From positions 1-30,598 of the forward strand of contig CALBGL010000106.1 in assembly GCA_937892735.1 (NCBI GenBank): a stretch of 30,598 bases of DNA. Reading direction: 5' to 3'. Position 1 is the first letter of the stretch. The number at the start of each line of letters is the position of its first letter. This document shows positions 22,667-30,097 of this stretch, piece after piece. The notes beneath the pieces are model-generated. The model ran no database searches and had not been told where the DNA came from. It saw only the letters and a program-made list of their open reading frames with translations. The stretch comes from an uncultured Clostridia bacterium. Lineage in GTDB: Bacteria; Bacillota; Clostridia; Lachnospirales; Bianqueaceae. Made by a program: the position numbers and the translations under genes.

Positions 22667-22689
22667 CCCCGGATTTCTCATTGGTTTTT
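22653..22689 (+). terminator. Orphan intrinsic terminator
   Basis: ACCAATGAGA (22653-22662) pairs with TCTCATTGGT (22676-22685), extended by AATCC/GGATT across a bulge; T-run 22685-22689. It lies 145 bp after the tldD-pmbA terminator, so it should end another short transcript. Confidence 0.8.
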
Positions 22690-22712
22690 AGGCCATGTAA
22701 TATTTATCCTGA

Positions 22713-22729
22713 CAGACTAATGAGAAAAT
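22713..22729 (+). repeat. 17-bp near-perfect direct repeat, copy 2
   Basis: CAGACTAATGAGAAAAT, one mismatch from 22650-22666, but without the pairing 3' arm. It looks like a remnant of a duplicated terminator arm. The rest of 22690-22790 shows no gene. Confidence 0.6.
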
Positions 22730-22792
22730 GCACTAGGTATCCATGTTATGGGATATGCAATCGCAGTGCTCTTACAGAACGTCCCGGAAACT

Positions 22793-22823
22793 AAAAAAGG
22801 AGTCCGTGTATTTACGGAACTCC
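22793..22823 (-). terminator. Terminator of the SpoVAF/membrane protein unit
   Basis: On the minus strand GGAGTTCCGT (22823-22814) pairs with ACGGACTCC (22807-22799), leaving one unpaired T, followed by six T (22798-22793). Confidence 0.85.
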
Positions 22824-22910
22824 TTAAGAGATCATACTCTTTTATCCTGTACGAACGGTGAGACATCGTAGGCGTTTTGCAACGGACCTTTTAATTTGGA
22901 CATTTGTACA

Positions 22911-23891
22911 TTAGGATTCTTGTTCTTTATCGGAATTTGAAGATTCTTCAGAAGAACTTACAGCTTCGTCACTTGGTACGGTTTCCTCCAGAATGTCGGA
23001 AGCCGTACCAATGGGAGCCTCCGCGAGAACTGCTTCTTTCTGCGCTATCTTCTCTTGATAAGCCTGAGCCTTGCGGGCTTTAAATTCTAACCGTTGCTGC
23101 CGGAGGATCTGCTGCTGATTGTGATACCACTTAAAATAAAAATAGATTCCGAGGCTCAACAGAACGCCTACAGCAAATATCACAAGACAGTATACCCATA
23201 GATCGGCCAATGTGCCTAAATAGGTAGAGAAAATCACGGCAAAATGGATGCCCATGGCAAGGAAGACAAAGAGAAAATTCTTACGCTTCATTCCATGATA
23301 GACCAGCATGAGAATGAGTGTACTCATGGCGAGAACGACTGCGAAGAAAAGGATTTGTGCCAAACATTGAGAGAGAGACGCATCCTGCAATAATTCTATA
23401 TACGCATCAATGTCGGCCTGTGAGATCTGATCCGAAATCAGAGAAGATAATTCATTGTTATTCGCCATTTCTGCGATACGGGCCTGATTGATATAATTCA
23501 TGGAGGATGTGATACTGTTATAAAGCCAGTAGGAAATACCGGCAGCCATCGCCTCATAGATGTTCCAATTCCCTCTGCGGACAAATTTGAAAATGAAATA
23601 TGCCACAGGCGCCATAAACAGGGCTGTCAGTACCGCCAGAATTAGATAATAGATAATGATATGATCTGGATTACTTAAGAAAGACTGTACGGCAGCAATA
23701 GAAGTCAGAGCCGAATAACAGATTGATGTCAGAAGTTGAGAAGCCAGAAAATAGACTGCGATTCCGACAACAATGGCTGTCATCCGAAAAGGATGTTTGC
23801 GATGCAAAAAGAATAGGGACAACGCAATCATCATAATCTGCGCCACACTGGCAATATAAAAGCCGATGATGGTACTTTGTTCAATAACCAT
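22911..23891 (-). CDS. Multi-span membrane protein, weakly YhfC-like, next to SpoVAF-type gene
   Basis: A 326-residue protein with about seven or eight hydrophobic spans over residues 5-265. A cytoplasmic, highly charged tail follows ('FKWYHNQQQILRQQRLEFKARKAQAYQEKIAQKEAVL', probably helical) and ends in a Ser/Glu-rich stretch ('EAVSSSEESSNSDKEQES'). The segment 'NIYEAMAAGISYWLYNSITSSMNYINQARIAEM' faintly recalls the core of YhfC-type membrane proteins but lacks the usual His, so no enzymatic role is claimed. The start at 23891 is set by GGAGGG 6 bases upstream. It lies 66 bp downstream of the SpoVAF-type gene, with no promoter obvious between them, so it is probably co-expressed in spores. 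Confidence 0.7.
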   Translation of the reverse strand: MVIEQSTIIGFYIASVAQIMMIALSLFFLHRKHPFRMTAIVVGIAVYFLASQLLTSICYSALTSIAAVQSFLSNPDHIIIYYLILAVLTALFMAPVAYFIFKFVRRGNWNIYEAMAAGISYWLYNSITSSMNYINQARIAEMANNNELSSLISDQISQADIDAYIELLQDASLSQCLAQILFFAVVLAMSTLILMLVYHGMKRKNFLFVFLAMGIHFAVIFSTYLGTLADLWVYCLVIFAVGVLLSLGIYFYFKWYHNQQQILRQQRLEFKARKAQAYQEKIAQKEAVLAEAPIGTASDILEETVPSDEAVSSSEESSNSDKEQES

Positions 23892-23957
23892 GAATAACCC
23901 TCCAAGTTTCAGATATAACACAATTATTATACCTTACTTTCTTGGATTTGGGAAGCT

Positions 23958-25403
23958 TTATTTTACGGGTTTGTGAAAATTTGTTCGTTCGTGACGTTTT
24001 ACTTCAATGATGGGTTTTCGAATCAGGACATTGCTCAGGGCACGGGGATCCAGCGGAATGAGTGGCCATGTATAGCGCAAGCCGCTGAAAGAATGCGTTG
24101 TAAAGAGTACAAGACAGAAAATCAGTGTTCCAGCTAAGAGTCCCCAGCCGCCAAAGAAGCCGGTAAGGATAAGAAAGAAAATACGGTAGATTCGTAGAGC
24201 CAATCCGAATTCTACACTGGGAACGGCATAGGTAGACAAGTTTGAAAATGCCATAAAGAGCACGCTTTCTGGCTGCAGAATGCGAACATCAATGGCAAAC
24301 TGTCCCAGAAGCAGGCCGCCAATAATTCCCATGGCAGTGGATAATCCAGAAGGGGTATGGATGGATGCCATTCGTAAGATTTCCATCCCCAGTTCGATCA
24401 AGAGCAGCTGCACAAAAAGAGGAAGAGCTTCAGCTTCCTGCGGAACCAGAAACTGCAGAAAAATCGGAAGACTTTCCGAAGGCATTTGTGCGATCCATAA
24501 CCATAGAGGCGCAAAAAATAGGCATACCAGGATCGCAAAGAAACGGATCCATCGAGTATATGTGCCTACGAGTGGATTTTGATAGTAGTCTTCGGAATGC
24601 TGTGTGAAGTGAAACATGGTAGCCGGGAAAAGCATGGCCGTAGGAGAATTGTCTACGAGTACGATGACATGTCCTTCCAGAAGGTGGGCGGCAGCAACAT
24701 CTGGCCGCTCTGTAAATTTCGCTTGTGGAAAGGGATTATACCATTTTTTCTTGATCAAAAGTTCTTCCAGTGTTTTCTCTCCCATCAACAGAGCATCTGT
24801 ATCAATCTGCCGTAAGGCTTCTCGTAGACGAACGACTAGATGAGGATCCGCCATACCCTTGATATATCCTACCGCCACGTCTGTCTGAGAAGAGGAACCG
24901 ACTTGAAACATCTCATAAATCAATCTGGGGTCTCGAATTCGTCTGCGAATGAGGGCAGTATTGAAAACAATAGTTTCTACTAAGCCATCTCTGGCACCGC
25001 GCGTGACCTTTTCCAGATCGGGTTCGGCAGGACTGCGTGCCGGATACGTTCGTGTATCTAATAGTATGGCGGAAGTAAAGCCATCCAGAACAATCAGCAT
25101 GGCGCCGGATAATATCATTCGTACAGCCTGCTCAGGAGAATTCGTGAGCTCTGTTTCTAAGTAACCGATTTTCGTACGGATAAACCGAGTGATGGTCTCG
25201 AGACTTGGCAGAGGATCTTCTCCTTGGATGACTTGAAAAATACGCAGGATGGTTTCGTCTTTGCTGAGACCATCTACAGAAATATAAAAGGCGTCGCGCC
25301 CCCCTATCGTAATATGGCGAAATATGAGGTCAAAACTTTCATTGATAGGCAGGAGCTGTTTCATCAGAGTTTCATTATCGGATAAACGGTTGTAAAATGA
25401 CAT
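23958..25403 (-). CDS. spoVAF: GerA-family spore protein, SpoVAF-like
   Basis: A 481-residue GerA-family protein. The soluble N-terminal half has 'LPINESFDLIFRHITIGGRDAFYISVDGLSKDE', 'LSGAMLIVLDG', 'ILLDTRTYPARSPAEPDLEKVTRGARDGLVETIVFNTALIRRRIRDPRL' and 'LLEGHVIVLVDNSPTAMLFPATMFHFTQHSEDYYQNPLVGTYTRWIRF'. The C-terminal half has four to five membrane spans with 'IHTPSGLSTAMGIIGGLLLGQFAID'. GerA-A subunits and SpoVAF form inner spore membrane channels that release ions early in germination; length and the 'RGARDGLVETI' region favour SpoVAF over GerAA. No gerAB/gerAC or spoVAA-AE genes are adjacent. The start at 25403 lies 6 bases after GGAGGG; the ATG at 25409 abuts that site. Confidence 0.88.
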   Translation of the reverse strand: MSFYNRLSDNETLMKQLLPINESFDLIFRHITIGGRDAFYISVDGLSKDETILRIFQVIQGEDPLPSLETITRFIRTKIGYLETELTNSPEQAVRMILSGAMLIVLDGFTSAILLDTRTYPARSPAEPDLEKVTRGARDGLVETIVFNTALIRRRIRDPRLIYEMFQVGSSSQTDVAVGYIKGMADPHLVVRLREALRQIDTDALLMGEKTLEELLIKKKWYNPFPQAKFTERPDVAAAHLLEGHVIVLVDNSPTAMLFPATMFHFTQHSEDYYQNPLVGTYTRWIRFFAILVCLFFAPLWLWIAQMPSESLPIFLQFLVPQEAEALPLFVQLLLIELGMEILRMASIHTPSGLSTAMGIIGGLLLGQFAIDVRILQPESVLFMAFSNLSTYAVPSVEFGLALRIYRIFFLILTGFFGGWGLLAGTLIFCLVLFTTHSFSGLRYTWPLIPLDPRALSNVLIRKPIIEVKRHERTNFHKPVK

Positions 25404-25423
25404 AAGCATCCCTCCTTTTCTGT

Positions 25424-25452
25424 TAGTATGAGGATTTCTCAGAAAAATATGT
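25424..25452 (-). promoter_or_regulatory. Candidate forespore sigma-G promoter of the SpoVAF-type gene
   Basis: On the minus strand CATACTA (25424-25430) fits the sigma-G -10 and ACATA (25448-25452) fits four of five -35 positions, with 17 bp between them. No sigma-A promoter is evident here. The transcript would start only about 14 nt before the ATG, which is short. Confidence 0.4.
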
Positions 25453-25551
25453 AAATACTATGGAAAGAAAGGAAAAATTATAAGGTGTTTTAGGGCGGAT
25501 GCACAATTTCCCAAAATCTTAAAAAAGTCTCTGGCATTCGATTCACGTCTA

Positions 25552-25560
25552 TGTTATAAT
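25552..25560 (+). promoter_or_regulatory. Extended -10 promoter of prs
   Basis: TGTTATAAT (25552-25560), i.e. TGn plus consensus TATAAT. The -35 17 bp upstream (TGGCAT, 25532-25537) is poor, as is usual with extended -10 promoters. The leader is about 70 nt. Confidence 0.65.
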
Positions 25561-25634
25561 GGAAACGAAGCGGGGATTGTCCCTATTCTTTGTACAGTAG
25601 AAGAAATGAAGTGATCTGGAAAGGTAGGAATCTT

Positions 25635-26816
25635 ATGTCATTTAATATCAAGTCGGATCAAATCGAGCACGTTCAGGTAGCGCCCATGGGCATTCTTTTG
25701 ATGAGAGGTACGGAAGAGATCGGAAAAAAGGTGGACGAGCATCTGCGAAAGCTGTATGCGTCATTTGAAGGTATGCAGCAGAATGTGGATTCTTTTCTGT
25801 TGAGTGTAAAGTGTCCCCGATTCCAGAGCGGAGATGGGAAGGCAGTATTAGATCAATCCGTTCGTGGTTTGGATGTCTATATTATTTCCGATGTGGGAAA
25901 TTATAATTGCACATACGATATGTTCGGTCATGAGGTACCTATGTCGCCGGATGATCATTTTGCAGATTTGAAGCGCGCGATTCAGGCGATTGGCGGTAAA
26001 GCGCATCGTGTCAATGTAATCATGCCGATCCTATACGGAGGGCGTCAGCACCGGAGGGCGGCCAGAGAGTCTTTGGACTGCGCCGTTGCTTTGCAGGAAC
26101 TGCAGAATATGGGCGTATCTGAGATGGTTACTTTTGATGCGCATGATCCTCGGGTGCAGAATGCAATCCCGCTGATGGGATTTGATAATGCGATTCCCTC
26201 CTATCAGACACTGAAGGCATTGTTAAAACATATTCCGGATATTCTGCTCGATAAGGATAACTTCATGGTTGTCAGCCCGGATGTAGGGGCAATGGATCGT
26301 AACGTTTACTATGCATCGGTTTTGGGTGTAGAGCTTGGTATGTATTATAAGCGCAGAGACTATTCACAGATTAAGAATGGCCGCAATCCGATTGTGGCCC
26401 ATGAGTTTTTGGGAAGTGATATTAAAGGAAAAGATGTCTTCGTTTACGATGATATCATTTCTTCCGGCGAGTCTATGTTAGACATTGCTTATGACTTGCG
26501 TAAAAGAGGCGCAGGTCGTATCTTTGCCGGTTGTACCTATGCGTTGTTTACAGAAGGAATCGATAAATTCCAAGAAGCTGTAGACCGGGGTGTGCTCTCC
26601 GGTGTTCTTTCTACAAATCTGACATATCGTCGTCCAGAGCTTTTAGAGGCACCCTGGTATTTTGAAGTGGACTGTTCGAAATATCTGGCGTATATGATCG
26701 CCGCTTTAAATCATGATATGTCGGTGAGTCTTCTCTTGGATCCTTTGAAAAAGATCAACGATCTGGCGCGGAATCATCGGGCGGAATCGCAGGATCAACA
26801 GTTAAATTTATTCTGA
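25635..26816 (+). CDS. prs: Ribose-phosphate pyrophosphokinase (PRPP synthetase), long clostridial type
   Basis: A 393-residue enzyme that makes PRPP from ribose-5-phosphate and ATP for purine, pyrimidine, His, Trp and NAD synthesis. Visible parts are 'GLDVYIISDVGNYNCTYDMFG', 'INVIMPILYGGRQHRRAARESL'-type ATP loop (VNVIMPILYGGRQHRR), 'MVTFDAHDPRVQNAIP' and the PRPP loop VFVYDDIISSGES (268-280). It is about 75 residues longer than Bacillus Prs (about 317), with extra segments and a C-terminal tail ending QLNLF, as I recall for many Clostridia. The start at 25635 follows AGGTAGGAA; an upstream in-frame start at 25590 has no good site. Confidence 0.93.
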   Translation: MSFNIKSDQIEHVQVAPMGILLMRGTEEIGKKVDEHLRKLYASFEGMQQNVDSFLLSVKCPRFQSGDGKAVLDQSVRGLDVYIISDVGNYNCTYDMFGHEVPMSPDDHFADLKRAIQAIGGKAHRVNVIMPILYGGRQHRRAARESLDCAVALQELQNMGVSEMVTFDAHDPRVQNAIPLMGFDNAIPSYQTLKALLKHIPDILLDKDNFMVVSPDVGAMDRNVYYASVLGVELGMYYKRRDYSQIKNGRNPIVAHEFLGSDIKGKDVFVYDDIISSGESMLDIAYDLRKRGAGRIFAGCTYALFTEGIDKFQEAVDRGVLSGVLSTNLTYRRPELLEAPWYFEVDCSKYLAYMIAALNHDMSVSLLLDPLKKINDLARNHRAESQDQQLNLF

Positions 26817-26832
26817 TGACAGCCGCTGTCAT
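26816..26832 (+). repeat. Small inverted repeat at the prs stop codon
   Basis: ATGACAG (26816-26822), loop CCG, CTGTCAT (26826-26832). A perfect 7-bp stem immediately downstream of and touching the stop codon, just before the main terminator; possible mRNA 3'-end protection. Confidence 0.5.
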
Positions 26833-26838
26833 GTTAAG

Positions 26839-26866
26839 AAAGCCGCTCAGTATCAGAGCGGCTTTT
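26839..26866 (+). terminator. Terminator of prs
   Basis: AAGCCGCTC (26840-26848) pairs with GAGCGGCTT (26856-26864), 7-base loop, followed by TTTT. Confidence 0.85.
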
Positions 26867-26900
26867 ATATAATATACTTATTTATAGGAGGTTGTATGAG

Positions 26901-27542
26901 ATGAATGATCCTTTGAAGAAATGGCGGTATGAGGCAATTGGCAAGCGGATTACTGAGACACTGGCAGCAAAAGAGTATGACGCGCATTACGTGGACAATC
27001 TGGAGGAGGCAAAGAAACTGGTTCTGGAGATGGTACCGGAAGGCGCACTGATTGGTTTGGGCGGTTCTACTACATTGAATCAGATGGGTATCATCGATAC
27101 ATTTCGGGAAGGCAACTATCGTCTGATTGACCGTTACAACTGCGCGAACCACGAGGAAGAGGTTCAGAAGTATCATGAGGCAATGAATGCAGAATACTTC
27201 CTATGTAGTACCAATGCGATTACAGAGGCTGGCGAACTGGTCAATATGGACTGCTCAGGAAATCGTGTGGCAGCTATGATCTTTGGTCCGCAGCGCGTGA
27301 TTATTGTAACGGGTGCGAACAAGGTGGTGAAGGATCTGAATGCGGCAATGGCTCGCATCAAGGAGATCGCGCCGCTCAATTCCAAGCGGATTCATCATGA
27401 TACGCCCTGTACGCACAGTGGCGTCTGTGAGGATTGCCAGACTCGCAAACGTATGTGTAATTATATGACGGTCATATATCATGGTCGTAAGAATCCTGGC
27501 CGCATCACTGTGATTGTGGTAGGAGACGAACTGGGCATGTAA
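26901..27542 (+). CDS. LUD-domain (DUF162, lactate-utilization-like) protein
   Basis: A 213-residue LutC/YkgG-type LUD-domain protein: 'LIGLGGSTTLNQMGIIDTFREGNYRLIDRY', 'AEYFLCSTNAITEAGELVNMDCSGNRVAAMIFGPQRVIIVTGANKVVKDLNAAMARIKEIAPLNSKR'. It ends with a Cys-rich segment 'CTHSGVCEDCQTRKRMCN'. LutC is part of an iron-sulfur lactate oxidation complex, but no lutA/lutB genes are adjacent; single-gene LUD proteins of this form are common in Clostridia and their reaction is unknown. The Cys cluster may bind metal. AGGAGG (26886-26891) lies 9 bases before the ATG at 26901; an in-frame TTG at 26892 abuts that site. Confidence 0.85.
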   Translation: MNDPLKKWRYEAIGKRITETLAAKEYDAHYVDNLEEAKKLVLEMVPEGALIGLGGSTTLNQMGIIDTFREGNYRLIDRYNCANHEEEVQKYHEAMNAEYFLCSTNAITEAGELVNMDCSGNRVAAMIFGPQRVIIVTGANKVVKDLNAAMARIKEIAPLNSKRIHHDTPCTHSGVCEDCQTRKRMCNYMTVIYHGRKNPGRITVIVVGDELGM

Positions 27543-27674
27543 AAGGTATATCCGATTCCTTGATGGCTTCCAGCTTCGGGGCTCCGGCCTTATTCACTGT
27601 CTGCTTGCAGTAGATCGAAGAACTGAATGAGATGGGGCTAGGTAGTGTAACCATCCTTTATTACTATATATCGC
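27543..27674. other. Intergenic segment without recognised features
   Basis: No ORF with a ribosome binding site, promoter or strong hairpin was seen here before the terminator that follows. Confidence 0.5.
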
Positions 27675-27711
27675 AAAAAGGCATAGTCGGGAAAATCGAC
27701 TATGCCTTTTT
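27675..27711. terminator. Bidirectional terminator between LUD gene and lexA
   Basis: AAAAAGGCATAGTCG (27675-27689) pairs perfectly with CGACTATGCCTTTTT (27697-27711); loop of 7. Works for both convergent genes. Confidence 0.93.
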
Positions 27712-27742
27712 AGCGTATAGGAATTGAAAGCTTATCTTTAGC

Positions 27743-28408
27743 TTAACCTATGCGGCGATACACGCCGATCACACGGCCCAGGACAGAGGCTTCTTTCACA
27801 TAGATGGGAGCCATGTAGTCGTTCTCGGGCTGAAGACGAATGAATTCTTTTTCGCGAAAAAACCGTTTGACCGTTGCGCTGTCGTCAAGCAAGGCAACGA
27901 CAATTTCTCCATTACGAGCAGAACTCTGCTGATGTACCAGAATATAATCCCCATCTAAAATACCGGCATTGATCATGCTTTCTCCCCGGACGCGCAGCAT
28001 AAAATCCTTCTCAGGCTCATCTCCAAGAACTGAAAGGGGAAGCGGAAAATGGTCTTCAATATTCTCTACCGCTAAAATAGGCTCTCCGGCAGTGACCCGA
28101 CCGATGATGGGAACTTGAGCGACCTCGGCGGGCGGCACCTCATTGAACTCCAGAGAGGACATGTCCTCCGGCAGAATCTCCTCCTCAGGATGATAGAGAA
28201 TCTCGATCGCTCTGGGCTTGGTAGGGTCTCGACGAATATAGCCCTTTCTCTCCAAACGCTCTAAATGGCCATGCACGGTGGAAGTAGAACTCAGGTTCGC
28301 AGCCTCGCAGATCTCACGTACAGAGGGAGGGTATCCTCGCTGTGCCTGCTGTTGTATGATAAAATCCAGAATCTGCCGTTGTTTTTGCGATAATTCCTTG
28401 CCACTCAC
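27743..28408 (-). CDS. lexA: LexA repressor of the SOS response
   Basis: A 221-residue repressor-protease. The N-terminal winged helix (1-70) contains 'GYPPSVREICEAANLSSTSTVHGHLERLERKGYI'. The RecA-stimulated self-cleavage site is A107-G108 (VTAGEP), the nucleophile S144 (GESM) and the Lys K181 (ATVKRF). A linker of about 30 residues (72-100) is a little long. It represses DNA-repair genes until single-stranded DNA activates RecA. The start is GTG at 28408; no ATG is in frame nearby. It is divergent from the yneA-like gene with SOS boxes between them. Confidence 0.96.
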   Translation of the reverse strand: MSGKELSQKQRQILDFIIQQQAQRGYPPSVREICEAANLSSTSTVHGHLERLERKGYIRRDPTKPRAIEILYHPEEEILPEDMSSLEFNEVPPAEVAQVPIIGRVTAGEPILAVENIEDHFPLPLSVLGDEPEKDFMLRVRGESMINAGILDGDYILVHQQSSARNGEIVVALLDDSATVKRFFREKEFIRLQPENDYMAPIYVKEASVLGRVIGVYRRIG

Positions 28409-28476
28409 GGTTTTACACCCATCCTTTCATAGAATCAAAAACAAATGCCTATGTACGAGCTTACTTTGGCTCTTAT

Positions 28477-28505
28477 AGTATAGCATAATAAGAAGAAAAA
28501 GTCAA
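28477..28505 (-). promoter_or_regulatory. Promoter of lexA
   Basis: On the minus strand TTGACT (28500-28505), 17-bp spacer and TATACT (28477-28482) with an upstream TG. The nearest SOS-like site (28531-28542) lies upstream of the -35, so autorepression would be weaker than for yneA. Confidence 0.8.
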
Positions 28506-28530
28506 ACAATTGTTCGCAGAACATGTCCCA

Positions 28531-28542
28531 GAAAATATGTTC
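28531..28542. promoter_or_regulatory. Imperfect LexA (SOS) box
   Basis: GAAAATATGTTC, one mismatch to GAAC-N4-GTTC, between the lexA and yneA promoters. An isolated half-site GAAC lies at 28519-28522. Confidence 0.5.
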
Positions 28543-28561
28543 GTAGTTTTCAAAAAAACTA

Positions 28562-28590
28562 TTGACAAGAACGCGTGTTCGTGCTAGAAT
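28562..28590 (+). promoter_or_regulatory. Promoter of the yneA-like gene
   Basis: Consensus TTGACA (28562-28567), 17-bp spacer, TAGAAT (28585-28590) with an upstream TG. The spacer is occupied by a perfect LexA box. Confidence 0.88.
28569..28580. promoter_or_regulatory. Perfect LexA (SOS) box in the yneA promoter
   Basis: GAACGCGTGTTC, a full palindrome matching the Gram-positive CGAAC-N4-GTTCG core (only the leading C differs). It lies between the -35 and -10, so bound LexA should block RNA polymerase. Confidence 0.88.
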
Positions 28591-28604
28591 GGCTTCGTAG
28601 ATAA

Positions 28605-28616
28605 GAACATATATTC
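28605..28616. promoter_or_regulatory. Imperfect LexA (SOS) box downstream of the yneA promoter
   Basis: GAACATATATTC, one mismatch to GAAC-N4-GTTC, about 8 bp after the expected transcript start. Confidence 0.5.
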
Positions 28617-28639
28617 TGTTTGATGAAAGGAGAACGAAC

Positions 28640-28993
28640 ATGAGTATGATTACACTTTCCCGTTCTAATCACAATCGATATGCGGTGTTTTATATGATAG
28701 CAGGCATTGTCTTGAGTCTGAGTATTCTGGCGGCTCTTCTTATGCCGCATCCGGCGTATGCGCAAAGTGAACAGGTACAGGTTTATGAATCTGTCGTGAT
28801 TCAAGAGGGAGATACGCTGTGGGATCTAGCGCTTCAATATGCGCCGGCAGAGCAGGATATCCGTTCGTATATTCGAGAAGTACGCGAACTGAATCGCATG
28901 ACATCAGATCAGATTCACACAGGACAATCCATCATTCTTCCGATGCAGAAATCGGCAGGTTCATTGGAGAGCGGGACTGTCCCCCATACCTGA
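28640..28993 (+). CDS. yneA: YneA-like SOS cell-division inhibitor with LysM domain
   Basis: A 117-residue protein with a short basic N-terminus, one hydrophobic segment at about 15-35, then 'HPAYAQSEQ', which could be a signal-peptidase site. A LysM domain follows at about 49-97 ('VVIQEGDTLWDLALQYAPAEQDIRSYIREVRELNRMTSDQIHTGQSIILP'). Size, layout and divergent position next to lexA match Bacillus YneA, which is made during DNA damage and delays division from outside the membrane. AAGGAGA (28627-28633) precedes the ATG. Tightly LexA-controlled by the box in its promoter. Its last 33 bp overlap the 3' end of the recombinase gene on the other strand. Confidence 0.85.
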   Translation: MSMITLSRSNHNRYAVFYMIAGIVLSLSILAALLMPHPAYAQSEQVQVYESVVIQEGDTLWDLALQYAPAEQDIRSYIREVRELNRMTSDQIHTGQSIILPMQKSAGSLESGTVPHT

Positions 28994-30097
28994 ATCTTCT
29001 TTTTCATGGGAAGCATCAGAGTCTGTTTTTTCTTCTTTTTCCTGTCGCAGAATCACGGCGTTGGCTGCGGAACGGCGTCTGAAATCTTCCATCTGTGCAT
29101 AGTGTTTTCGCGTGGTATTGACATCTTTATGGCCCAGTACATCTGCTACGAGATAGATATCCCCGGTTTCACTATAGAGGGCGGTGCCATAGCTGCTGCG
29201 AAGCTTATGGGGAGAGATCCGTTTCATCTGTGTGACGCCAGCGGCATATTTCTTGACAATATTCTCGACAGCGCGTACGGTAATACGTCTCTTCTGCATC
29301 GATAGAAAGAGAGCGTCTTCGTGACCGGATTGGGGGATGATTTTCTTGCGTTCTTCGATGTATGCTTTCAAGGCGTCTTCTACCTCTCGTCCAAAGTATA
29401 GAACCGATTCATTTCCACCCTTGCGGGTGATCTTCAGACCATTGATATTATAGTCAATATCACTGAGGTTTAATCCAACGCACTCGGAGACACGCATACC
29501 TGTACCCAGGAGTACTGTCATCAATGCCAAATCTCTTGCGTGCGTATATTTATGATAGATTTTCTGTCTTGATGTTAACTGATCTCCAGAATCTACTTCA
29601 TCCAGAAGCTTTGCGATTTCGTCCACTTCCAGACGAATGATGTTTTTTTCGTGGATCTTCGGAGTATCAATCAGCGTGGTCGGATTCCCACGGATCTTTT
29701 GTTTTTTGTAGAAATACTTGAATAAGCTGCGTATGGCGGCTACCTTGCGAGCCTTTCCTTTTTCTCCATTTTGCAGTTCTACCAAGGAACCATCCGTATT
29801 CTTTTTCTCATAGATTGTCAAATATTCCAGGAAGCGTTCCAGATCCTGTACATCGACTTGATCCAGGTCCTCCAACGTGAGATCCTTCAGAGTCTTTTCC
29901 TGAAGGTTTTCTTTATTTTCAATCAGAAAATGAAAAAAAATCTTTAGATCATAGGCATAGCCGAGACGGGTTCTTTCCGCCGTTACAGGTTCAATACCTC
30001 TAAAATATTCAAAGCAGAAATCCGGAAGCTCCAGCAGCAGATCACGAAGCTTCAGGATCATTCTTCTTCTCTGTTCTTCGTGATAGCTTCCGCTCAT
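28961..30097 (-). CDS. Tyrosine recombinase, XerC/XerD-like
   Basis: A 378-residue site-specific recombinase. An N-terminal SAM-like core-binding domain covers about 24-140, then the catalytic domain with R202 (GTGMRVSE), K226 (RKGGNE), H297 and R300 (SPHKLRSS), H323 (LGHKDVNTTRKHY) and nucleophile Y333. It is longer than XerC/D (about 300) because of a longer N-terminus and an acidic Glu/Ser/Asp tail (about 350-378). Chromosome dimer resolution is the likely role; nothing nearby looks like a mobile element. The start at 30097 overlaps the TtcA-type stop by 4 bp (ATGA), so the two are coupled. It converges on yneA with overlapping 3' ends and no terminator between. Confidence 0.9.
   Translation of the reverse strand: MSGSYHEEQRRRMILKLRDLLLELPDFCFEYFRGIEPVTAERTRLGYAYDLKIFFHFLIENKENLQEKTLKDLTLEDLDQVDVQDLERFLEYLTIYEKKNTDGSLVELQNGEKGKARKVAAIRSLFKYFYKKQKIRGNPTTLIDTPKIHEKNIIRLEVDEIAKLLDEVDSGDQLTSRQKIYHKYTHARDLALMTVLLGTGMRVSECVGLNLSDIDYNINGLKITRKGGNESVLYFGREVEDALKAYIEERKKIIPQSGHEDALFLSMQKRRITVRAVENIVKKYAAGVTQMKRISPHKLRSSYGTALYSETGDIYLVADVLGHKDVNTTRKHYAQMEDFRRRSAANAVILRQEKEEKTDSDASHEKEDSGMGDSPALQ

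Noticed and set aside
28961..30097. Integrase of a prophage or integrative element
   Set aside because: It is translationally coupled to a TtcA-type housekeeping gene and there are no att repeats, tRNA gene or phage genes around it.
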